From Strongylocentrotus purpuratus (lineage: Eukaryota; Echinodermata; Echinoidea; Camarodonta; Strongylocentrotidae): a stretch of 64,000 nucleotides of DNA. Position 1 is the first letter of the stretch. Every line of letters starts with the position of its first letter. The DNA lies in the NCBI RefSeq assembly GCF_000002235.5, contig NW_022145594.1, positions 22,871,890-22,935,889 of the forward strand. Direction: 5' to 3'. This document shows positions 11,253-24,100 of the stretch, piece after piece. The notes below the pieces were generated by a model that saw only the letters and a list, made by a program, of their open reading frames with translations, ran no database searches and was not told the DNA's origin. Made by a program: the position numbers and the translations under genes.

Positions 11253-14200
11253 CTGAATTAATAATAATAATAATAATAATGGATATTTATATAGCGCACA
11301 TATCCACCCTGCAGGGTGCTCAAAGCGCTTCGTTAGGTACTTTTAGATTTACACGACGACAACGTGGATTGCTACGATCGACGTCCTTTTAATGCACTGC
11401 CTTGAATGGACGTCACATGTATCAGTCCACGCAAATCTAAAAGTCCCTATGATTACCCCGGCTCTGCTAGGCTACCGATTTCGGTGCTCACAGCATTCAA
11501 AAAATTCCTTCCTACCGGTCCCCATTTACTTCACCTGGGTGGAGTGTGGCAAATGAAGATCAATGTCTTGCCAAAGGACATTAGTGCCGCGGCGGGATTT
11601 GAACCACGGACCTTGTGATCGACAGTCCGGCGACGCATCCACTCGTCCACGACATCATTAAATGAAGGGCGGAAATGTATAGGTGATAGATAAGTACAGT
11701 GGTATGGAGAGGAGCGGGGAGTGGCATGGGTCTTGCTTGAATGGTGACAGGTGGGAGAACAAGGACATTGATATAGTAGGGGAATATAGAATAAGGGTCA
11801 TATCATGAAATTCTTTACTTTTTTTCTTTGTCATTCCGTTTTTATCTTTTTAATAAAATAAATAAAATAAAATAACTAAAAGAGTTTGTTAATCCCAGGC
11901 ATCCATTCACTTCACCCGGGTAAACTGAAATGTTGGTAGATAAAATTCCATGTCTTTGGACCTTGCAACATACCAGGAGGCGTTTCACAAAACTTGTCAT
12001 CAGTGACAAATGACAGTTTTTGTTATAAGCTACTCAAATTCTTGCTTCTGATTGGTTATCAGCAGATTTGTCACTGATGTTTGTCATTCGTTATTGAAAG
12101 AAGGCTTTGTGAAACGGTTCCCAGGATTTGGTCCCAAGAAAATTCTAATTCACAGTCAAGAAAACAAAAACAAATTAAAAAAAAACACTTCTACTGATGC
12201 TAATAATTTCCCATATACCCTCTACAAGAAAGGTCTAAAGAGTACGAGAGATAGTTACAGTTTTTTAATGATATGTACAATTCCTAATTGGTTCTGATTG
12301 GTTATCAGCAGATTTGTCACTGATGTTTGACATTCGTTATTGAAAGAAGGCTTTGTGAAACGGTTCCCAGGATTTGGACCCAAGAAAAATTCTAATTCGC
12401 AGTCAAGAAAACAAAAACAAATTAAAAAAAACACTTCTACTGATGCTAATAATTCCCCATATACCCTCTACAAGAAAATTCTAAAGAGTACGAGAGATAG
12501 TTACAGTTTTTTAATGATATGTACAATTCCTAAATCATGAAACAGTATGTTCTGATAAGTAGCCATAGGGACTTTTAGATTTACCCGACGAGAGCGTGGA
12601 CTGCCGCGTGTGACATTGTGTTAAGGCACTGGGCCGTTCCCGGCAGTGTGAATGAGAGACAAAGGACTGATTTTGAGAAATCAATGACATAAAGGCTGAA
12701 AGAGAACTCACACTTTGTGAACATATCTGATAAAGTCTGGGTGCATTAGTCTGATGTCAGCAGCTTGAGCTTTCAGTTTCTGTTTAGGGTTAGTTCCCTT
12801 GGCGACCTCTGAGATGTAGTGATAGTCGTCTAATCTACAAGGCAGGAAGACCCACTTGATACCCTGTGAGAACAAAGCAATGATTATATGAAATATACTA
12901 CACACAAAACAAACAAAGAACACATACACATAGCTTACACATACAGTTAACTCAAACATATGAGTGCAATACATAAAACTTCAGTATAATCAAATTTAAA
13001 TATAATACAAAAAAGCAAACAAATAAAACATACACAAGGCCTACATGCTTTACTGAGATGACTGCCAGATGAACAGCTTCAGTCTATTCTTTGACAAGGC
13101 CTAATATTAAACATTATTGTAATTAGGTTTGTTGGAGAAAAGGAAATGCTCTTTTGTTTTTTTGTTTTGTAAGTGGCTATTTGATATGAAAGTGATTTAA
13201 ATAGATCTGTTACAATTACAACAGCATGAGTGAATATCTAAAGGAGATTTAGTGGCATATATACATTTCTCTCTCTCTCTCTATAGAGGAAATATATCAG
13301 GTATGTTTCATCATAAGCTTTCATTATATCTCGTCAATCGGATGACAAGGTGTTCTCAGACCTTCGGATAACTCCAGGTATTTCGGACCATTCTGCAATT
13401 TTGTGCAATATACATCTGCACAAACCTCCATCAGTTGTACATCCTCGAGTCATGCGTAACATCAGAGCAATTGACAGAACATCATTTGCATCAGATATGA
13501 TGAACAGCGAGCTTTCCTCGACATCTTCATCCACTGACGATGTAACAGCTAGAGTCGACTTGTATAACATGGTTCTCAGTGACTTATTAGATGTCCACGC
13601 ACCAGCCACATCCCGAACTGTCAAGACACGAGCTCATACTCCTTGGTTTACTCACGAAATTAAAAGTGAGAAACAAGAACGTAGGCGCCTGGAAAAGAAG
13701 TGGCGATTTTCGAAGTTGGAGATCGATCGTCAACTGTATTACAAACAGAAACAACATGTGCACTCTCTTCTCCGCAAATCAAAACATGATTACTACCAGT
13801 AATCAATAAGTGACTGTCGTAACGACTCCAAGAAGATGTTCAAATTTGCTAATGCACTCTTGAATCGCAAACAGACATCTCCACTTCCAGCGAACGCATG
13901 CAACAAATCCCTAGCATCGCTCTTCAGCCAGTTCTTTGTTTCCAAGATTGACAGTATTCGAAGGAACCTCTGTACTGATGTTGCTCCACTTCCACCACTG
14001 TCTTGTATTGGACTTGCAACACTTGCAGATACTGCTTCCGAGGAAATTGAGTCCCTTATCCGCAACAACCCTGTTAAATCATGTGAGCTTGATCCGATTC
14101 CAACTAAGCTTCTTAAAGAATGTGCTGCTATCATATCTCCTTACATTGCCGATGTGGTCAACCTGAGTCTGCAGCTGAGTGGGAAAGTTCCGAAAGCCTT

Positions 14201-17200
14201 GAAGATCGCTCATATTCATCCACTACTGAAGAAGCCTTCATTATATCCAGAATGTCTCCAGAACTATCGTCCAGTCTCGAATCTACCTTACTTGTCGAAA
14301 CTTCTGGAGCGAGTAGCCTTCTCTGGATTGTATGATTACCTACAGGAGAATGATCTACTTGACAATCACCAGTCAGCTCACCGTGCAAATCACAGTGTTG
14401 AGACCCTGCTCGTCAACCTGTCCAACAACATCCTGACAGAAATGGATGTTGGTAGGATCACAGCAGTCGTGTTATTAGACCTGTCGGCAGCATTTGATAC
14501 TGTGGACCATCGTATTCTTGTCAATGTATTGTCATCAATTGGAATTCGTGACCACGCACTTGAATGGTTCATGTCCTATTTGGATGAACGGCAGCAATTG
14601 GTATGTGTAAATCATGAAAGATCTGATCCTGTCAAGCTCAGTTGTGGCGTCCCGCAGGGGTCAGTCGGGGGCCGTTGCTGTTTTCCTTGTACATCACTAG
14701 GCTCAAGCAAGTTTTACAGCAGCATGATGTCATGTATCACTGCTATGCAGATGACATCCAGATCTACGCATCGTTCCTTCCCAATCAAAATGACGCAAGT
14801 CGGACGGTCAAACTACTCGAAGCTTGCGTCAAAGATGTGCAAACTTGGATGAACTCGAACTCACTCAAACTGAATGATAGTAAAACTGAACTAATTTTAT
14901 TGGATTCCAAATCAAATCTTGCTAAGATACAGTCGTTCAATATATCCATATCAGATTCTGTAATTAGTCCTTCCTCGCACTGTCGTAACCTTGGTGTCAT
15001 GTTAAACTCGTCTATGTCATTGTCAACTCATGTTTCTAGTATTTGTAAGTCAGTCAGATATCAACTAAGAAATCTAGGTTTTATTAGGAAATACTTAAGT
15101 CGTTCAACCACAGAGAAACTTGTACGTGTTCTTATTTCATTACGCTTAGATTTCTGTAATTCTATTCTCTATCTACTCCGTAACACACAACTTTCTCGAC
15201 TTCAGAAACTGCAAAATACTGCTGCACGTATTGTCACACTTTCTTCTCGTAGAACCCACATCACCCCCATTCTCAAAACTCTTCACTGGCTCCCGGTATG
15301 TGACCGAATTATTTTTAAGTTGTTGTTGTTAGTTTTCCATTCATTGTATGACTCTGCTCCTTCCTACAATATCAAGTTGATTGTTAAGTATAAGCCTACA
15401 AGACGTCTTCGTTCATCTCAATCCTCCTTATTAGTTGTCCCTAAGACGCGCAGTTCCTGGGGGGATAGAGCATTTTCTCATTCTGGTCCGTCCCTTTGGA
15501 ATAAGCTGCCACTTAGTATTCGTAATTTAACTACCCTTCATGCCTTCAAAGTTGCTCTAAAAACCCATCTCTTTCTAAACAGTGCTATTTAATCATTTCA
15601 ATGCAGCGTAATAATTTGTGTTGTTTTAGTTTACTTTATTTTAGTTAAGAATGTTATATTTTTGTGATAGTAATACAGTAATACGGATACCGGCGCTATA
15701 TAAATATCCATATTATTATTATTATTATGATCATGAAGTGCCTCAAAAAAGTTTTTAAAAAATTGAGTGACCGATTTTACCCTATTCAATTTCCCGATAG
15801 ACTGAAGTGTTATGAAAACCGTTAGGAAAACGAATTCTTAAATTTCTAATTCCAATCAAAGATATCTTGACAATCGGACAGGCGATTGGCTTGTAAAACT
15901 CATGGGATTCATGTATGACCTAAAGATTTATGATTGCAGCATGAGCTAAATCCAGGATTTTCTTTTAGAATCTGAGGCAAAGTTACCCAATCCCTTTAAG
16001 GTTGCAATGCGGTATTAGGTGAGGTTTGGGGGGGGGGGGAAGGGGGTAAGTGTTAGGGTTAGAGGGTGTTAAAGGCTTAAAGGGTGGGGTCCAGGTTTGA
16101 AGTTAGGCATTAGTTTAGAGTTGGACTTTATTTGCGGAGCAATTGTCGCCAGTGCATGTGACATTCAACTAAATTGTCTACCTTATCTCTCGGTATATCA
16201 GCCTGTTGCGTATGGCTGAGGGATCTGTCCATGAATACGTAGTGCGTTGTCCGATTACCAACATCGTGTTCAAAGCCTCTCCTGAGACAATTGTTAACTC
16301 TGAAATAAAATGGAGATATTTCACCTTTAGTTCTTGATTTTATTCAAAAGAAACGATACTGTGTTAGTTAAAAAGCCATTATACGGGTGCAGTCTGAGCA
16401 TGAGCAGATAAAGGTCATATGTACCAAAAAGGTAAAACCCACAGAGATGAATACTGGATATTCACTCATGAAAGTTATGTAACATTATTTATTTATGCAC
16501 CAACGGTACATTCTAAGATACGCAGGTGGAAGTATTCTTTTCAAGAGGACAAACAAAAGGTATTCATGAAGCACATCTAGTACTTTGGCATTTATTATTC
16601 TAAGATGCTCAAAGTGGAACTTCTCACTGTGAACATGACGAACAATAAAAGCGGACAAAATATACAGTTCCTCAGGTAGACAACGAAACATCCCTTCACT
16701 GCTTTTATGTAAAAATGTGTGGAACAGGTGTCGAATGCATATTCACCTGTTCTACACATTTTTACATAATAGCAGTGAAGGGATGTTCCTTTGTCTACCT
16801 GAGGAACTGTATATTTTGTCCGCTTTCTTTGTCCGCCAAGTTCATAGTGTCTCCATGTGTAAAAGATCTGCGGATATTTGGGGGTCATTTGTACCATGTG
16901 CTATCTGTAAACTCCCTTATTGATATATCCTGAATTTGCTAGTATTTGGATACTCCTAATAGGGTACACACAACCAGTTAATAATTGTGAGGTGTTGAAT
17001 GCCTCTGCGGCAGTTTTTGTTAGAAATCACAGCCTTAAATATTTTATGTTACTGCTGATTTTGCTTAGATCAGGAAGCTGTAATGAATGGAGATCCCGTC
17101 CAAGAGGCCCCTTTGAAGTCATCCGTGGCACCGCGCCTCTTTTGTTTCCCCTACCGTAATCCCCTTAATCCCCCTCCGAAACCGTACAGCTCCCTAGTAG

Positions 17201-18163
17201 CACTAAGTCCTCCCTTTCCACACACAGCCCAGCCCAGCGAGCACGGCGGCTTTTGCTTTGCCGGCCCGTTACTTTGGTTGAATAGTGGTGCTAACTTGAC
17301 AACTTCTAGCCCTAAATCAATAAATGCGCAAACATATAACGCAATTTTATTTAGTTGTTTAGGAAGATAAATCTTTGGACTACCTTCCCAGCTATGTACA
17401 AATTTCGGAAATTTTCGGAAAATGTCAGTAATTAGATCACAAAATCATGATGATGAAAATCTTTCATTCGCTCTAACTCATGATTTCCTTGGTTGATTTC
17501 GCTGGTTGAAATGGCCATGTCTTCAGTAGAGCTATCCGAGAACGGAAAACGCATTTGATGACTAAAAGAAAGTTGCATTGGCCATATGTTGTGAATTCTG
17601 CATTTTATATGTTATAGCTAAATACATCTTCCCTGAACATGACTTAATTTGTCGGTGCCACGCATGGCTTCAAAGCCCGATGCTTGCATATTTTTGTGAA
17701 AGAGTGAATAGAGAACTTAGGAAAGCAGATGGCGTTGCGTAACATTTCTTACTATTTGGAATGCCAGTGAGGGACTGTGCATTGATATGGACAGCTGTCG
17801 ATGTAAATATTGGCTGGAGAGGGTTACATTTCTTTTTGTCAAGCCAGGTTAATCTTGAATATTTTTCCCTCGGAAAATTCTTTCGAGACGGTATCTCCAT
17901 TCGTTACAGCTTCCTGCTTAGATCAAGCATATCATAGACAACAATAATAGAGTTTTTTTTTAAATGTTTGCTTTTTATTGCAAACGAATATTTTTGTCGG
18001 GTCAGACCAGGGGGTTTGTTTGAAATACTCTACAAATAAAGGGGGAAAAGAAACAACAATTACATCTACATGAGTGATTACAGTGGCGGATCCAGGGGCC
18101 CCGGGGGCCCGGCCCCCCCCCCGGCGCTCAAGGGGGGGGGTGCAAATTTTAACATTTTCGAGG

Positions 18164-18196
<33 letters not shown>

Positions 18197-21100
18197 AAAA
18201 AAAAAAAAAATGTGCTCACTACCCCCCTGGAATCATCAAAATAATAAGAAATTTGGCCAAGTCTTGGTAAAGTTACACTGTACACAGAAAGATGTATATG
18301 GGACTACACGAACACGTGGCGTAAAAATCCTTCCCCCGAGTTTTACGATGTTACATGACATATTTGGAATATGAAGGCATTTGAAGAACCATGCTTTTCA
18401 GGGAACATATCTTATCTAATGTTCTTCCACACTTGCATAATAAGAATGATAACGCTCACAAATTATTTTTCACCTTTTCCCAAAACTCAACCTTCTCTTT
18501 AATACACACTCATGCTAATTTCACATAAGCTAAATGAACTTCATTGTAATACAAATCATTCAAAACAAGACACTGGTATGATTTTTTACCTGAACACCAT
18601 GCTATGGTTGTCTATTTCCTTGCCCATGCCAGATCCTTTCAGTATTCCCCCGTTTCCCACGACCGCACAGCTCAGGCATCGAGGTCTCTGATGATTCCCC
18701 AAATCTAGAACGGATTCGTCCTCCGAAAATAGTTTCAATGTTTTGGAGAGCTCTGATGCAAACGATGAAATATAAAGCATTCTCAACAAAATTTGGTTAT
18801 TTGAGTATTATAAATGTTCAGACATAAAACCCATTACAAGCTAGAATAGAGAAGTTTGCTGAATTGAATTCAACGTACAAGTAGTCCTATGTATTTGAAC
18901 ATTTGCTGTCTCAGATTAATGAGAATAAAGAAAAACGCAAAAATGATATCATCACAAATGCCAGTTTCCTCGTTATCTGGTCTGGTCTAAGATAATAGTA
19001 GACTAGAAAAGGTATCAAGTTGATAGTATCATCCGATATACTACAAACTTTGATGTTGTTAGTTGGACTGTATGGGACAAAAATAATTTGGACTAATAAA
19101 TCTTTACAAAGTGGTAATAAAGAAACAAATATTCAAATTCAGTTTCCAGTACAAATTGGCCCTTTTTGTTTGTAAAGAACATTTACTCTACATATATTTA
19201 CACCACTACACGGTTCATTCTCCATTTTCCCGTACAGCAATCTCACCTTCAAATGTTAGCTTTTTTCTATAAAAAAAATCCGAACGGCATATCGTATTTA
19301 TTCAAGCGTCGATATTCTTCCTGGTTAATATTGCCATTTGTCATGATCATCTTTACTCCAGGTCGATAGTACTGGGAAGCCCAGTGCGACTCTTGTAGTT
19401 TGGCATGCAATGAATACGGACACGACTGTATGAAGAAACGGGGTTTTATGAAATATTAAATAAGCCTATTCATGAAATCATGATGATAATGATGTTGAAA
19501 AACGATAAAGTTCCAGTAATACACTATACAATACACACGCACACAAAGTCAACTGTAATTAGCAAGAATATTTTCAAAGGAATTGTTCAAAAGGTAGAAT
19601 AACAGATATAGTCTGTGTTGCTGAGTGCATATATAATATAAATGTAACCTTTGCCATTTACACAGCTTATAATGTCCTTGGCTCATCATTAATTTTGTCT
19701 GTTTCAATTTAACTTCTTCGGACATTTTTATCTACACAAAAAAGGTATCATTTAGTGTTAAATTCGAAATTTTCAGGGTAATTATTGACTATATGTTTTC
19801 ATGTGTGAAAGAAATGAAATCTGTACAATGTCCATACATGTATATGAGACTTACGTAATATATCTATCATACCCTGTCAAAACAACACCCTTATACATGA
19901 ACATGCGTATTACAAAAAAAATTGCTGTCATCATCAGAGTTGGTTATTTTATACAGAGATGATTTTTTTCTTACAGTTAACCAATCTTTGGCATGGCAGT
20001 GTTATAAAAGCATTAGAGTTGTACATTGGTTATTGAATCGATTTTTTAACCTATATGAGAGCTATGTATATTCTATCCTGAATATATGTAAATATCAAAA
20101 GCCTCCACTGAATTCAAGAGATTAATTACCAATTCGATTATATATATTATCATCCGTTATCCCACCGCAGCCACCATGTTGAATGATTAGATTAATGGAT
20201 AGATAAGAGTTAATTATACAGGGTGTCCCAGAAAAACGAAACCGAGAATTATCGATGTTTTATCATAACTTAATCATAATTATAATTTATAAATGACACA
20301 TATTTGTAAAGCTCACATTCTCCTCTTTCATTTGATGCAACTCATATAATGTACATTTCACTCTTGAGTGATTAAAAAAAATTGAAGAAAGGGTACCAAG
20401 AAGTTATTTGGCGGACGATATCTGAATTTCAAGGAGAAAATCACATTTCCCAAAAGTTCATTTCATGCCCTTTCATATGACACCTCAATCAGGAAAAATG
20501 AGCCAGGAATAACAAAGTTCTATTTGTTTAAAGTAATGCTTGCATTTCTATAATTTAATTAAACGAATTCGTTTTCACTGGCTGTCTACCCTAACAAAGA
20601 AGACGAAAGACTCCATGCATGGCTGATCGTTTGCGAAACGGAGTTTGTTGCTATTCAAAGATTTGATTTGATTTGATTTGATTTATTTTTCCACTCAAAT
20701 ATCCACAAATTGAAAATGACATATATAAACCATACAATATTACCATATATAATAGAACAAATGAATTATACAAGTAACGAAATACTGATGAGTGTGTATG
20801 TGTAATAAAATAAGTTTACAGAGTACATTTAAGTTTGATAATAAGACAAAATATTTTATATTGCTTGATTTAACTTAGAGAGGAAAAAAGGGAATCTCAG
20901 AAAAGCTAGGCTTGTTGAGCGAAATTCCCTGTATGAATTCAGTACTAGACCATATCAGCGTGCATCATTTGGGTGTTATTGACTTTCGATTGCTATCAAT
21001 ATTTGGTTTTTTTTTTTTATTACAAAAAGATATAATGTATAAGGAGGTTGATCCTTATAATAATACTTCTAAATTTTGTATCTCAGACTACCAAGAAAAA

Positions 21101-24100
21101 TTTATTCCCTTATCATCATATCAAATCAGCATTACCGACAAGAATACCATTTCTGACGAATGAGAAATATAAAAACAAAATTTACTTACAGACAAAGTAA
21201 ACTTTTGATCTATCCTGAAGGACAGTTCTGAATTATTTGGAGCAATTGTGATAAATGGACGAGGATGCCTCGGTCTTGTTGTATGATTATATTGATGTTC
21301 TTTTCTGAGAAATGAAAGTTCATTTTCTACGTAGACTATGTGTGATTCAGCAAATCTGCAAAATTGAATCAGTTAAATAAATGATTAGGTCCACAACAGA
21401 ATCCATGGAACTATTCACATAGAGGAACAAATAAGAAGAAAATAAAAGGAAAAAAAAAACACGAGTTCTCCAACCCTCTTTAAATTAGATTTTCCAATTA
21501 ATGTAAATTCTAGTTGAACATCTTGTAGTCACAAAAACATCTTAAATCTTCATTAGATCATTGAGTCATGGAGATATCCCACATAGTGCATTATCATTTT
21601 TAAAGTGACAGCTCCAGGTTGTTTATGGGGGTCAATGCCTATTCCTAAGGTCCGCTATTCATAAGGTCCGCTATTCATAAGGATCGCTATTCGTAAGGAC
21701 CGCTATTCATAAGGTCCGCTATTCATAAGGTCCGCTATTCTTAAGGTCCGCTATTCATAAGGACCGCTATTCATAAGGATCGCTATTCAATAGGTCCGCT
21801 ATTCATAAGGATCGCTATTCATAAGATCCGCTTTTCATAAATGGAGAAAAGGGTCATTATTCATAAGGGCCATTATTCGTAAGGACCGCTATTCATAATC
21901 AAAGAAGAGAGTCGGTATTCATAATATTAGAAGGGGTCGCTATTTATAATACGAAATGAGGGTCGCTATTCATAATAGCGACCCCTATTATGAATAGCGA
22001 CCCTCATTTCGTATTATGAATAGCGACCCTCTACTCCTATTATGAATAGCGACCCTCTTTTCCTATTATGAATAGCGACTCTCTTCTCCTATTATGAATA
22101 GCGACCCTCTTTTCCTATTATGAATAGCGACTCTCTTCTCCTATTATGAATAGCGACCCTCTTCTCCTATTATGAATTGCGAACCTCATTTCGTATTATG
22201 AATAGCGACCCCCTACTCCTATTATGAATAGCGACCCTCATTTCGTATTATGAATAGCGACCCTCTTCCCGTGTTATGAATAGCGACCCTTATAAGTAAT
22301 GAACTTCATTTTGTATTATGAATAGCGACCCTCCCGTCTTATTATGAATAGCGACCCTGATCTCATATTATGAATAGCGGTCCTTATGATTAATGACCCT
22401 TAATATGAATTATAAATAGCGACCCCCATCTCACGTTATGAATAGCGGTCCTTATAATTAACGAACTTTATTTCTTTACGAATAGTGACCCTCTTTTACC
22501 ATCATGAATAGCGGACCAGGAAGTACGTGTATTTCCACGTTATGAATAGCGGTCCTTATGAATAGCGGACCTTATAAATAGGGGTCCTTATGAATAGCGA
22601 ATAGACCCCGTTTATGGAGGATCTGACACAACTCGGCTCTTTGTGCAACTTATGCTTGGCTCCAAATCAAGGCAGAGTTAGCTAGGAGAGCTTTTATTGC
22701 TTGTACAGACTTAAATGAGTTTTGCACTGTGTACAGTACGTGTATCTTAGACATTGATTTTCAACTTTATTTGACAGAAATGTGTGAGACATTTTAAGTA
22801 CGTTAAAAAGATTGTTTTCGACTAGATGTAAATTTATACAAGATTTAGGGCTTCTTTGAGGTCTAGTCTGGTGTGTAGCAACTTTCACTTTTGAAACCTA
22901 ATAACCCATGTAATGCCTAGTTCACCCTACTCCCGAATCACCCCGACTCCTTTCGTTTCATGGATGGCATTTTACCACTACCGAAGAAATACTCCCACCA
23001 TCTGGTTTTAATGGAATGCATTGACTATGTATAAATGAATGTGATTTACATTCCTTTCATGGGTATATTTACATCCAGTAATTGCATCAGTAGTTGTTTA
23101 CAATTTCAAACAAGTAACACTATGAACATGACAGACAAAGAAAGCGGACAAAATATACAGTTCCTCATTCTACCTTCAACAACTGCTGTGGTAGACAAAG
23201 GAACATCCCTTCACTGCTATTATGTAAAAATGTGTAGAACAGGTGAATATGCATGTGACACCTGTTCTACACATTTTTATATAATAAGGGAGTTTACAGA
23301 TAGCACATGGTACAAATGACCCCGAATATCCACAGATCTTTTACACATGGAGAAGTTCCACTTTGAGCATATTAGAATAATAAATGCCAAAGTCCTAGAT
23401 GTGCTTCATGAATACCTTTTGTTTGCCCTCTTGAAAAGAATACTTCCACCTGCGTATCATAGAATGTACCGTAAGTGCATAAATGAATAATGTTACATAA
23501 CTTTCATGAGCGAATATCCAGTATTTATCTCTGTGGTTTTACCTTTTTGGTACAAATGACCTTTATCTGCCCATGCGCAGATTGTATCTGTAAACTCCCT
23601 TATAGCAGTGAAGGGATGTTCCTTTGTCTACCACAGCAATTGTTGAGCGTACAATGAGGAACTGTATATTTTGTCCGTCATTTTCATAGTGTAACATGTT
23701 CTGCTCAAGCACAGACACTTTGAACATGACTGACAAAGAAAGCGGACAAAATATACAGTTCCTCAGGTAGACAAAGGAACATCCCTTCACTGCTATTATG
23801 TAAAAATGTGTAGAACAGGTGTCACATGCATATTCATCTTTTTACATAATAGCAGTGAAGGGATGTTCCTTTGTCTACCTGAGGAACTGTATATTTTGTC
23901 CGCTTTCTTTGTCGTCATGTTCATAGTGAGATGCAAACATTCAGAGAGGTATCAGTACTTTAGGTTCTTTGTGCCTTCAAGAGCAGGGTCCCCCAATAGC
24001 CAGACGGGCCTCAACACTTATATTTTAGAATAGAGTTAACACCCTTCTGGCTTTTGGAAAATAACTGATTGGCAAGATGAAACAATGAAACTGACCCTAA

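Noticed and set aside
12708-12974. Treating the whole 88-codon minus frame as coding
   Set aside because: Only 12712-12863 is exon; the upstream part (to 12974) is intron read through before the acceptor.
13325-15728. Reverse transcriptase as part of a retrovirus or LTR element
   Set aside because: The linked endonuclease SDH motif, the CR1/L2-type C-terminal block and the (ATT)n tail without LTRs identify a LINE. No LTR, integrase, capsid or envelope sequence was seen anywhere in the window.
21640-22605. Regular short repeats suggesting a CRISPR-like array
   Set aside because: The genome is eukaryotic, units are contiguous without unique spacers, and the array is a mirrored minisatellite with a target duplication.
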